Shown here piece after piece: positions 54,850 to 64,000 of a stretch of DNA of 64,000 nucleotides. The notes beneath the pieces are model-generated. The model did no database searches, was not told where the DNA came from, and saw nothing but the letters and a program-made list of their open reading frames with translations. A program made the position numbers and the translations under genes. Positions within the stretch are counted from its first letter, which is position 1; every line of letters begins with the position of its first letter. Origin of the DNA: Burkholderiales bacterium JOSHI_001. Its GTDB lineage: Bacteria; Pseudomonadota; Gammaproteobacteria; Burkholderiales; Burkholderiaceae_C. Where the stretch lies: contig CM001438.1 in the NCBI GenBank assembly GCA_000244995.1, positions 3,558,090 through 3,622,089 of the forward strand, given 5' to 3'.

Positions 54850-55551
54850 ATGTCCCTGCAGATCGTCGTCGTTGAAGACACCGACACGGTGCGAGAGGCC
54901 CTTGTCGGCTACCTGCAAACCTGTGGGTGGACGCCACGCGCCTGCACCTGCGGCGACGAGTTGGAGACCGTGCTCGCCGAGCAGGTGCCTGATGTGGTGG
55001 TGATGGACCTGAACCTGCCGGGCGAGGACGGCCTGAGCCTGACGCGCCGCCTGCGCGAACGCTGGCCCGCCGTGGGCATCGTCATCCTCTCCGCGCGCGC
55101 GTCCCCGCCGCAGCGGGCGGCGGGCTACCAGCACGGCGCCGACGTCTACCTCACCAAGCCGGCCGATCTGCTGGAACTGTCTTCGGCCATCCGCAGCGTG
55201 GCCCGTCGTGTCCTGGCGCAGGCCGAGCCCCTGCGCGCGAACGACTGGGTGCTGGACCTGCGCTCGCACACCCTCTCGCCAGGCCAGGGCGGCACCGGCA
55301 TTGCACTGACCGCGACCGAGACCTCGCTGCTCAAGCGCCTGGCCCTGGCGCCGTCGCAGGAAGCCACCATCGACACCCTGTTCGACGACCTGGCACGCCT
55401 GTCGTCCGACGAACCGTCGCGCAACGCGCTGAACATCGCCATGAGCCGGCTGCGCAGCAAGCTGTCGCAGCCCCTGGGTGTGCCGGACTGCCTGAAGTCC
55501 CTGCGTGGCTTCGGCTACCGCCTGACCGTGCCCCTGCGCGTGCGGGACTGA
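54850..55551 (+). CDS. OmpR-family response regulator
   Basis: 233 aa from ATG at 54850. Receiver with VVVEDTD, acceptor Asp53 (VVVMDLNLPG), VILSAR and TKPAD; C-terminal winged helix with LTATETSLLKRLAL, SRNALNIAMSRLRSKL and GFGYRL. It faces away from the binding protein/kinase pair and reads toward the subtilase and two-partner secretion genes. Three copies of a TCAC plus TGAAA-repeat sequence upstream of its own gene and those targets make it the likely master of that regulon. Confidence 0.93.
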   Translation: MSLQIVVVEDTDTVREALVGYLQTCGWTPRACTCGDELETVLAEQVPDVVVMDLNLPGEDGLSLTRRLRERWPAVGIVILSARASPPQRAAGYQHGADVYLTKPADLLELSSAIRSVARRVLAQAEPLRANDWVLDLRSHTLSPGQGGTGIALTATETSLLKRLALAPSQEATIDTLFDDLARLSSDEPSRNALNIAMSRLRSKLSQPLGVPDCLKSLRGFGYRLTVPLRVRD

Positions 55552-55631
55552 GCAGCCGGCGCCGCCTGTTGATCCGCCAACGCGGCGCGATGGCCCCGCC
55601 ATCCAGCCGACGGAAGCTTCGGCGAGGGCTG

Positions 55632-55716
55632 CTGACGTCGAAAGTGCGTGGCGCCGTCACAAGTTCACGCAGCACCCGTTGGCCCGCGTGCGGCATGAAA
55701 GTGGATGAAATCTTCG
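55632..55716 (+). promoter_or_regulatory. Composite regulatory site, copy before the subtilase
   Basis: The first 38 bases (55632-55669) match 58880-58917 at 34 positions. TGAAA repeats follow at 55696 and 55706, ten bases apart. The block ends about 90 nt ahead of the subtilase start. Confidence 0.7.
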
Positions 55717-55805
55717 GGTGTCGCCGATCAGGAGACTGCACGGCACGCCATTGCTGCTTCGACGCAGCTGGCCGCAGGACCCACATCCACTTTCATCTCA
55801 AGGCC

Positions 55806-58046
<2,241 letters not shown>

Positions 58047-58060
58047 GCGGCCATTGAGCA

Positions 58061-58100
58061 GCCCTGCGGCCCGGACGGCGCAGGGCCCACTTTTCGTTTT
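58061..58100 (+). terminator. Intrinsic terminator behind the subtilase
   Basis: GCCCTGCG and CGCAGGGC form a perfect 8-bp stem around a 10-nt loop, followed by CCACTTTTCGTTTT. It lies 15 nt behind the stop codon and 25 nt before the next gene. Confidence 0.75.
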
Positions 58101-58124
58101 GCACCTCAAGGCATTGCGTACGCC

Positions 58125-58790
58125 ATGACCAACAAACCATTGCTGGGCGTCCTGGTTTTGACTGCAGCACTTTTGCCGATCTACTGGTCTTGGGAGCCAT
58201 CGGTCGCCGGCCAGGCCGCCGCGGCCCAGGGCGGGGCCCCCCGTGCCGCGCAGCCGGTGCTGCCGGAGATGGACCCGAAGACGATCGGCAGCGGCCCGCC
58301 GGCAACCGCGCCTGAAGGCCGGGCGCCCTCGGCTTCTGGTGTTGCCGCGCTGACACCACCCAGCGCGGCGGCAACTGCTGTGTTGCGCCCCCCATTGCCA
58401 CGGCCGGAAACCTACAAGCTGACCCGCACGCTGCCGTCGCAGCAAGGCGAACAGACCATTCACCTGGAGGGCCGCACCGAGCGGCTCATCGGCACGCGAA
58501 CCGTCGCCGACGAGCGTGGCCCGCAGGTCATCCTGATCACGCGTGACGAAGACAGTGGTGCGCTGTCCTACTGGCAAAGCGGCCTGAGGTTCGCCTTGAA
58601 GCCGGGGCAGGACCATGAAGCCTTTCTTCGCGACAGGCCGAAGTTCACACGCCGCTTCGTCAACGCTGATTTCGCCGACGTGGCACTGGATGCAGCGGAC
58701 GTGGCAGACGCCTATCGCAGCCTGGCGGCCGACCCGCGCGTGGCCAAGGTGCGGCTGCTGGCGCTGCCTCGCCGCGACAAGCTGAAGTAG
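58125..58790 (+). CDS. Small exported protein of unknown function behind the subtilase
   Basis: 221 aa. A membrane/signal segment at residues ~4-25 (LLGVLVLTAALLPIYWSW) is followed by a Pro/Ala-rich linker (to ~95) and a compact domain containing FALKPGQDHEAFLRDRP, FVNADFADVALDAADV and RVAKVRLLAL. The last part has the layout of protease inhibitor_I9-like propeptides (strand, helix, Asp-Pro, strand), though similarity is only by eye. As the neighbouring subtilase lacks a recognisable propeptide, this protein might act as its chaperone/inhibitor in trans. Confidence 0.75.
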   Translation: MTNKPLLGVLVLTAALLPIYWSWEPSVAGQAAAAQGGAPRAAQPVLPEMDPKTIGSGPPATAPEGRAPSASGVAALTPPSAAATAVLRPPLPRPETYKLTRTLPSQQGEQTIHLEGRTERLIGTRTVADERGPQVILITRDEDSGALSYWQSGLRFALKPGQDHEAFLRDRPKFTRRFVNADFADVALDAADVADAYRSLAADPRVAKVRLLALPRRDKLK

Positions 58791-58879
58791 TGGGGCCTGG
58801 CAACCCGACCGCCGCTGCCACAGAAGGCGCAGCAGGGCCAGCCCCGCCGTCATGCCAACGCCACCGGCGGAACATGCCG

Positions 58880-58965
58880 CTGACTTCGAAAGTGCGCGGC
58901 GCCGTCACTACTTCACGGCACGAAGCCACGCCCCCGGCCTTCGATGAAAGCGTTTGAAAGGTTCC
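58880..58965 (+). promoter_or_regulatory. Composite regulatory site, copy before the TpsA gene
   Basis: The first 38 bases match 55632-55669 at 34 positions, with the shared core AAGTGCG-GGCGCCGTCAC. TGAAAG repeats follow at 58945 and 58955, ten bases apart. The block ends about 120 nt ahead of the TpsA start. Confidence 0.7.
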
Positions 58966-59085
58966 CTTTCGCCCGCCCGGGAGACTGCCCGGCGTCCAGG
59001 CAAAAGCCCCATCAGGGATCGATGCGCTTGCAGCGCGCCACCCGCATCGCCCACCGATCCTTCCGTCCACCTCATCAGACCCACC

Positions 59086-62000
59086 ATGAACAGCCACTCG
59101 CTGAACCACATCTACCGCCTTGTCTGGAACGCCGTGACCCAATGCTGGGTGGCCGTGGCGGAAACCACCCGCGGCAAGAGCAAGCCGGGCCGGGCCCGCA
59201 GGGCCAGCGCCCGCAGCCTGGCCCTGGCCACCGCGCTGGTGGCCGCGGGCGCCGCACAGGCCGACCCCGCGGGCGGCGTCGTGACTTCGGGCGTGGGCAG
59301 GATTTCACAGTCGGCCAACAGCACCGTCATCCAGCAGCAGTCGCAGAACCTGCAGCTGCAGTGGCAAAGCTTCAACGTGGGCGCGGGCCAGAGCGTCACC
59401 TTCCAGCAGCCCAGCGCCAGCGCGCTGGCGGTGAACCAGATCCTGGACACCAACGGCAGCCGCATCCTGGGCCACATCAACGCCAACGGCCAGGTCTGGC
59501 TGATCAACCCCAACGGCGTGTACTTCGGCAAGGACGCGCAGGTGAACGTGGGCGGCCTGGTGGCTTCCACGCTGAACCCGATGGGCACGGGGGCGGATGG
59601 CCTGCAAAGCTTCGCCAAGCGGGCGGGCAGCGCCACGGGCAGTGTGGTGAACGAAGGCCAGCTCACCGCCGCCGAAGGCGGCTACATCGCCCTGCTGGGC
59701 GAGCAGGTGCGCAACCAGGGCGTGATCAGCGCGCAACGGGGCAGCGTGGCGCTGGCCGGCGGCAGCGCCGTGAGCCTGAATTTCTCGGGCAACCAACTGC
59801 TGGGTGTGGAAGTGACCCAGAGCACGCTGGACAACCTGGCCAGCAACCAGCAACTCATCCAGGCCAACGGTGGCCAGGTGTTCATGAGCGCCGGCGCGAA
59901 GAACAGCCTGCTGGCCAGCGCGGTGAACAACAGCGGCACCATCGAGGCGCAGACCATCCAGGAAAAGGACGGCCGCATCATCCTGTTGGGCGGCATGGCC
60001 GCCGGCACCACCACGGTGGGCGGCACGCTGGATGCTTCCGCGCCCCACGGCGGCAACGGCGGCTTCATCGAAACCAGCGGCGCCACGGTGAAGGTGGCCC
60101 GCGACGCCGTGGTCACCACCCAGGCGGCGCAAGGCCGCAGCGGCACCTGGCTGCTGGACCCGACGGACTTCAACATCGAAGCCGGCGCGGGCGCCAGCAC
60201 CAGCAGCAGCATCGGCGCGGACACCCTGTCGGCCAGCCTGGCCAATGGCAACGTCACGATCCAGACGGACAACGCCAACGGCACGGGCAACGGCGACATC
60301 CACATCAACGCGCCCGTCAGCTGGGCCACGGACAACACGCTCACCCTGAGCGCCTATCGCGACATCAACATCAACGCCGACCTCACGGCCACCGGGGCCG
60401 CGGGCAAGCTGGCGCTGGAATGTGGGCAAGGGGCCGTTGCGGCGAACAACCCGGCCAGCTACAACATCAGGCTGACGGAGGCCGGCTTCGGGGCCAAGGT
60501 CAATCTGAAGGCGGGCAGAAACTTCTCGACCAAGTTGGGCAGCGATGGCGCGGTGAGGCTGTTCACCGTCGTCACCGAGCTGGGTGCCGAGAACGTGGCC
60601 ACCAACGATGGCAGTCTGCAAGGCATGTCCAATATCCCCGCAGGCAGGGCTGCTGCGCTGATAGCGTTGGGCGCAGACATCGATGCCTCGGCCACCAGCA
60701 GCTGGAATGCCGGCCAGGGCTTCGCGCCGATCCGGTCCGGGCGCTCCAACGGATTTGGCGGCATTTTCGACGGCTTGGGGCACACCGTCACCGCACTGAC
60801 CATCAACCGCCCAACCGAGAGCTACGTCGGCCTTTTTACCGGCACGAACGCCTTCAATCACAACATCCAGAACGTTGGGCTCATTGGTGGCAGCGTGACC
60901 GGCAGCGTCTATGTCGGCGCACTGGTGGGTTATGCCAACGGCCCCGTCTTCAACTCGTACTCATCCGCTGCCGTGACAGGCTATAGCAATGTCGGCGGAC
61001 TCATCGGCGTTACCAATAGCGAGGTTCGACATGTTTTTGCCACCGGCAACGTGACGGGCGTGGGTGGGGTCGATGCCACGGGTGTGGGTGGTTTGGTCGG
61101 ATTTGCGCAAAGCTTGGGGACCACTTCCCCGCGGGTGTCCTCGTCGTATGCCACCGGCAACGTGTCTGCCACCGATACAACGGCCGTAGGTGGGCTGATG
61201 GGTGGCTCTGCGTCTACCTTCATCAGCGATTCCTATGCCACGGGGAATGTGACGGTGACAGGCGCCGCAAGCGCGAAGGTGGGCGGCCTGGTCGGCAACC
61301 TGGACGGCCTGGTCATCGGCAGCTATTCCACGGGCCGGGTCACCAGCCGGGATGCATCCACCGATGTGGGCGGCCTGGTGGGCGCCTATGCAAACACAGT
61401 GGTACCCGACAGCAGCATCACGGTCACCGACAATTTCTGGGACACGCAGACCTCTGGCCTGACCACCAGCGCGGTGGGAACGGGCAAGACCACGGCGGAG
61501 ATGAAGGCGCCGGGCACCTTCACCGGGTGGAACGTGACCGGCAGCGGCGGTATATACCCCAAGCTGGTGGCCGGCTTGAATGGAACCAAGACCTATGCGC
61601 AGTCACCGGGTGACGCGTGGCAGATGGGGCCGCTGATCACGCCCGTGGCGTTCACGCTCAGTGACATCGGTTCGGGCTACACCTACAGCGGCAGCGCGGT
61701 GTCGCTGGGTTCCCTGTGGGGCGCCGCCAGCATCTTTGGCAACACCTACAGCAGCTGGGTGCTGGGCACCGACTACAGCTTCAGCTTCAACGGCAACACG
61801 GTCACCGGTTTCACCAACGCCGGCACCTACAGCGGCATTGGCGTGAGTGTGCTGAAGACCGGTTTCGTCACGGCCACCTCGGGCAACACCACCGGGTCAC
61901 TGACCATTGCGAAGAAGGCCGTCACCGTCAGCGGCATCACCGTGGCCGACAAGACCTACGACGGCAGCACCGCCGCCACGGTGAACACTGCCGGCGCGGT

Positions 62001-63471
62001 CTACACCGGCCTGGTGGCGGGCGAAGCCCTGAGCACCAGCGCCACCGGCAGCTTCGCCAGCAAGAACGCCAGCCCCACGGCCCAGGTGGTGAGCCTGACG
62101 GCCACCACCAGCGCCGGCGCCAACACCAGCTTGAGCAACTACACGGTGACCGAGCAGGCCAGTACCACGGCCAAGATCAACCAGAAGGCCGTCACCGTCA
62201 GCGGCATCACCGCGGCCGCCAAGGCCTACGACGGCAACACCGTCGCCACGGTGAACACCGCCGGCGCGGTGTACACCGGCCTGGTGGCGGGCGAAGCCCT
62301 GAGCACCAGCGCCACCGGCAGCTTCGCCAGCAAGAACGCCAGCGCCAGCGCCCAGGTGGTGAACCTGGTGGCCAGCACCACCGCAGGGGCCAACACCAAC
62401 CTGGCCAACTACACCATCACCGAACAGGCCAGCGCCACGGCCCTGCTGAACAGGAAGGCCGTGACCGTGAGCGGCCTGTCCATCGCCGACAAGACCTACG
62501 ACGGCAGCACCGCGCTCACGGTGAACACGGCCGGCGCGGTGTACAGCGGCCTGGTGGCTGGCGAGAGCCTGGTCACCTCGGCCACGGGTGTGTATGCCGA
62601 CAAGAACGCGGGCGCCAACAAGGCCGTGGCGCTGACCGCCACCACCAGCGCCGGCGCCAACACCTTGCTCGGCAACTACGCGGTGACCGAACAGGCCAGC
62701 GCCACCGGCACCATCCAGAAGAAGGTGCTGACCGTGGCCGCCACGGCGGCCGACAAGGTGTACGACAGCACCCCCACCGCCAGCGTCACCCTGACCCCCA
62801 AGGGCGTGGTCGCCGGCGAGGCGGTGCAGGTGACCCAGACCGCCGCCAACTTCGTGGACGCGCAAGGCGTGGCCAACGGCAACGTGGGCAGCAACAAGAG
62901 CGTGGTGGTCCAGGGCGTCGGCCTGGCCGGCAGCGACAGCGTCAACTACGCCCTGGGCGGCGTGGCCCAGGTGGAAGGCAAGGCCAGCATCACCCCGGCC
63001 ACGCTCACCTACGTGGCCGCGCCGGTCAGTTTCATCCTGGGCCAGCCGCTGCAGCTGACCGGCAGCGTGACCGGCCTGGTGGGCAGCGACACCCTGGCCA
63101 GCGCCTTGTCCGGCACGGCCACCTGGACGGTGGACGGCGACCTGAACCTGCCCGGCACCAAGGGCGTGATCGGCGCTGGCCTGGCCGCCCAGGCCGGCAA
63201 CTATGTCTTCACGCAGTCGCAGGGCAATGGCGCGGCGCTGGAACTCAAGCCTGGTTCCGCCCCGCTGCCGGTGCAGGCGGCCACGTCGAACCTGCAACGC
63301 GGACAGGGCAGCCTGCCCACGCAGCTGACCACCGGGCACACCAGCCAGGGCCCGGCTGCATCCGCCTACCTGCCCCCGGTGCTGAGCACCACCCCGGGCT
63401 GGGGCACCTTGCAGGTGATCGACCGAGGCCTGCACCTTCCCAACAAGCTGCTGGTGCGCACCGGCGAGTGA
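59086..63471 (+). CDS. Large TpsA-type exoprotein (filamentous haemagglutinin family) with GLUG and YDG/MBG repeats
   Basis: 1461 aa from ATG at 59086. The extended signal peptide region NHIYRLVWNAVTQCWVAVAE is characteristic of two-partner-secreted proteins, followed by a normal hydrophobic signal ending AAQADP. The TPS/haemagg_act domain follows (SFNVGAGQSVTF, NQILDTNGSRILGHI, LINPNGVYFG). GLUG-type repeats lie at ~600-790 (GGLVGYANG, VGGLIGVTN, VGGLVGFAQ). From ~945 come four YDG/MBG-like repeats of ~90 aa (KTYDGSTAATV, GLVAGEALST). It is exported by the TpsB encoded next and likely acts as a surface adhesin in biofilm formation. Confidence 0.93.
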   Translation: MNSHSLNHIYRLVWNAVTQCWVAVAETTRGKSKPGRARRASARSLALATALVAAGAAQADPAGGVVTSGVGRISQSANSTVIQQQSQNLQLQWQSFNVGAGQSVTFQQPSASALAVNQILDTNGSRILGHINANGQVWLINPNGVYFGKDAQVNVGGLVASTLNPMGTGADGLQSFAKRAGSATGSVVNEGQLTAAEGGYIALLGEQVRNQGVISAQRGSVALAGGSAVSLNFSGNQLLGVEVTQSTLDNLASNQQLIQANGGQVFMSAGAKNSLLASAVNNSGTIEAQTIQEKDGRIILLGGMAAGTTTVGGTLDASAPHGGNGGFIETSGATVKVARDAVVTTQAAQGRSGTWLLDPTDFNIEAGAGASTSSSIGADTLSASLANGNVTIQTDNANGTGNGDIHINAPVSWATDNTLTLSAYRDININADLTATGAAGKLALECGQGAVAANNPASYNIRLTEAGFGAKVNLKAGRNFSTKLGSDGAVRLFTVVTELGAENVATNDGSLQGMSNIPAGRAAALIALGADIDASATSSWNAGQGFAPIRSGRSNGFGGIFDGLGHTVTALTINRPTESYVGLFTGTNAFNHNIQNVGLIGGSVTGSVYVGALVGYANGPVFNSYSSAAVTGYSNVGGLIGVTNSEVRHVFATGNVTGVGGVDATGVGGLVGFAQSLGTTSPRVSSSYATGNVSATDTTAVGGLMGGSASTFISDSYATGNVTVTGAASAKVGGLVGNLDGLVIGSYSTGRVTSRDASTDVGGLVGAYANTVVPDSSITVTDNFWDTQTSGLTTSAVGTGKTTAEMKAPGTFTGWNVTGSGGIYPKLVAGLNGTKTYAQSPGDAWQMGPLITPVAFTLSDIGSGYTYSGSAVSLGSLWGAASIFGNTYSSWVLGTDYSFSFNGNTVTGFTNAGTYSGIGVSVLKTGFVTATSGNTTGSLTIAKKAVTVSGITVADKTYDGSTAATVNTAGAVYTGLVAGEALSTSATGSFASKNASPTAQVVSLTATTSAGANTSLSNYTVTEQASTTAKINQKAVTVSGITAAAKAYDGNTVATVNTAGAVYTGLVAGEALSTSATGSFASKNASASAQVVNLVASTTAGANTNLANYTITEQASATALLNRKAVTVSGLSIADKTYDGSTALTVNTAGAVYSGLVAGESLVTSATGVYADKNAGANKAVALTATTSAGANTLLGNYAVTEQASATGTIQKKVLTVAATAADKVYDSTPTASVTLTPKGVVAGEAVQVTQTAANFVDAQGVANGNVGSNKSVVVQGVGLAGSDSVNYALGGVAQVEGKASITPATLTYVAAPVSFILGQPLQLTGSVTGLVGSDTLASALSGTATWTVDGDLNLPGTKGVIGAGLAAQAGNYVFTQSQGNGAALELKPGSAPLPVQAATSNLQRGQGSLPTQLTTGHTSQGPAASAYLPPVLSTTPGWGTLQVIDRGLHLPNKLLVRTGE
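61919..62990 (+). repeat. Four tandem 270-nt YDG/MBG-type repeats within the TpsA gene
   Basis: Units begin at 61919, 62189, 62459 and about 62729, exactly 270 nt apart. The first two are nearly identical, the third slightly diverged and the fourth clearly so. Each encodes a KTYDG-containing beta domain of 90 aa. Copy number may vary between strains. Confidence 0.88.
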
Positions 63472-63479
63472 GCGGCCCC

Positions 63480-64000
63480 ATGAAGAACCACAACATGACG
63501 ACCATGATGCGAACCCCTTTGACACTGACCGCGGTGGCGGCTTGCGCGGCCTTCGTGGCACTGCAGCCGGGCGCGGCCCTGGCGGCCGGCCCGGTGGTGA
63601 CACCCAATGCGGGCAGCCTGTTGCGTGAAGTGCAGCCGGCCGAACCCGCCAAGACCCTGCCCGAACCCGCCAGGGTGGAAGAGGCCGCTGCGCCCACCGC
63701 GGGCGCCGGCCCTGCCTTCGTGGTGACCCAGGTCCGCTTCAAGGGCCAGACCGCCATCAACGAAGCCGCCTTGCAGGCCCAGGTGGCCCCGGTGCTGAAC
63801 ACGCGCCTGACCATGGCGTCGCTGCGCGCGCTGACGGAAAAGCTCACCGCCTTCTACCGCAGCCAGGGCTTCCCGTTCAGCCGCGTGGTGGTGCCCGAGC
63901 AGGACGTCACCCAGGGCACGCTGACGCTGGAAGTGCTGGAGGCGCGGCTGGGCCGGGTTGAGATCCAGAACCAGGGGCGCATCCGCAGCCCGGTTCTGGA
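63480..64000 (+). CDS. TpsB outer-membrane transporter (ShlB/FhaC/HecB family), N-terminal part, cut by right edge
   Basis: About 173 residues are present from ATG at 63480, 8 nt behind the TpsA stop. Signal peptide (LTAVAACAAFVALQPGAALA), a Pro/Ala-rich stretch (~38-72), then a POTRA_2-type domain: FVVTQVRFKGQTAINEAAL, TEKLTAFYRSQGFPFSRVVV, PEQDVTQGTLTLEVLEARL. The beta barrel lies outside the window. It secretes the TpsA exoprotein through the outer membrane. Confidence 0.93.
   Translation, partial: MKNHNMTTMMRTPLTLTAVAACAAFVALQPGAALAAGPVVTPNAGSLLREVQPAEPAKTLPEPARVEEAAAPTAGAGPAFVVTQVRFKGQTAINEAALQAQVAPVLNTRLTMASLRALTEKLTAFYRSQGFPFSRVVVPEQDVTQGTLTLEVLEARLGRVEIQNQGRIRSPVL

Noticed and set aside
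61897-63603. 568-codon open frame opposite the TpsA repeats
   Set aside because: Produced by the complementary strand of repeated coding sequence; composition is low complexity.

Overview
The window is high-G+C bacterial DNA that looks like a member of the Burkholderiales (Rubrivivax/Ideonella/Leptothrix-like betaproteobacteria). The clues are a complete XrtA/PEP-CTERM exopolysaccharide locus with the PrsK/PrsR regulators, PEP-CTERM secreted proteins, two-partner secretion with YDG/MBG repeats, and the codon style. The organism assignment is inference; no rRNA or marker gene is present.

Layout. (1) 1-17568: exopolysaccharide/exosortase locus. A leftward operon runs from export lipoprotein through chain-length protein, tyrosine kinase, beta-barrel, ATPase and wecB to deacetylase and FemAB. 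prsK lies upstream of it. A rightward block encodes the priming glycosyltransferase, then a Cys-rich secreted protein, a PqqD-like chaperone, an HprK-related kinase, a nucleotidyltransferase and a trypsin-like protease. prsR closes the block from the other side. The exosortase gene itself is not in the window. (2) 17731-27300: tRNA-Ala(CGC) with an adjacent tyrosine integrase, followed by accessory DNA: a PEP-CTERM protein gene with a clear sigma-54 promoter, a broken murU, an IS91-family element, an enoyl-CoA hydratase, an HNH endonuclease, and two families of conserved ~100-nt repeats. (3) 27343-31556: a three-gene module of Sll1717-type P-loop ATPase, membrane hybrid histidine kinase and NarL/LuxR-type regulator, with no recognised effector. 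(4) 32079-33227: debris of trpE, an IS66-like transposase and a histidine kinase around a repeat copy. (5) 33285-51148: mostly ordinary genes: cupredoxin/truncated haemoglobin/DUF3034, thioredoxin/CcdA, an AraC regulator, a reductive-dehalogenase-like iron-sulfur protein, an OmpR two-component system behind a spondin-domain PEP-CTERM protein, and small enzymes with HxlR and LysR regulators. (6) 51186-64000: a third repeat copy, two small unknown genes, then an ABC-type binding protein, histidine kinase and response regulator cluster facing a subtilase lipoprotein, a small exported protein, a large TpsA exoprotein and its TpsB porin (cut by the right edge).

How it fits together. Region 1 makes, polymerises and exports the polysaccharide that accompanies exosortase-sorted proteins. 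PrsR is a sigma-54 activator, and the PEP-CTERM gene at 19878-20825 carries a GG-N10-GC promoter that fits it. In region 6 a composite sequence (TCAC-rich block plus two TGAAA repeats 10 nt apart) occurs before the response regulator, the subtilase and the TpsA gene, so these look like one regulon. The strongest candidates for an undescribed system are this regulon, the ATPase/kinase/regulator trio of region 3, and the HprK-related kinase cassette inside the exopolysaccharide locus.
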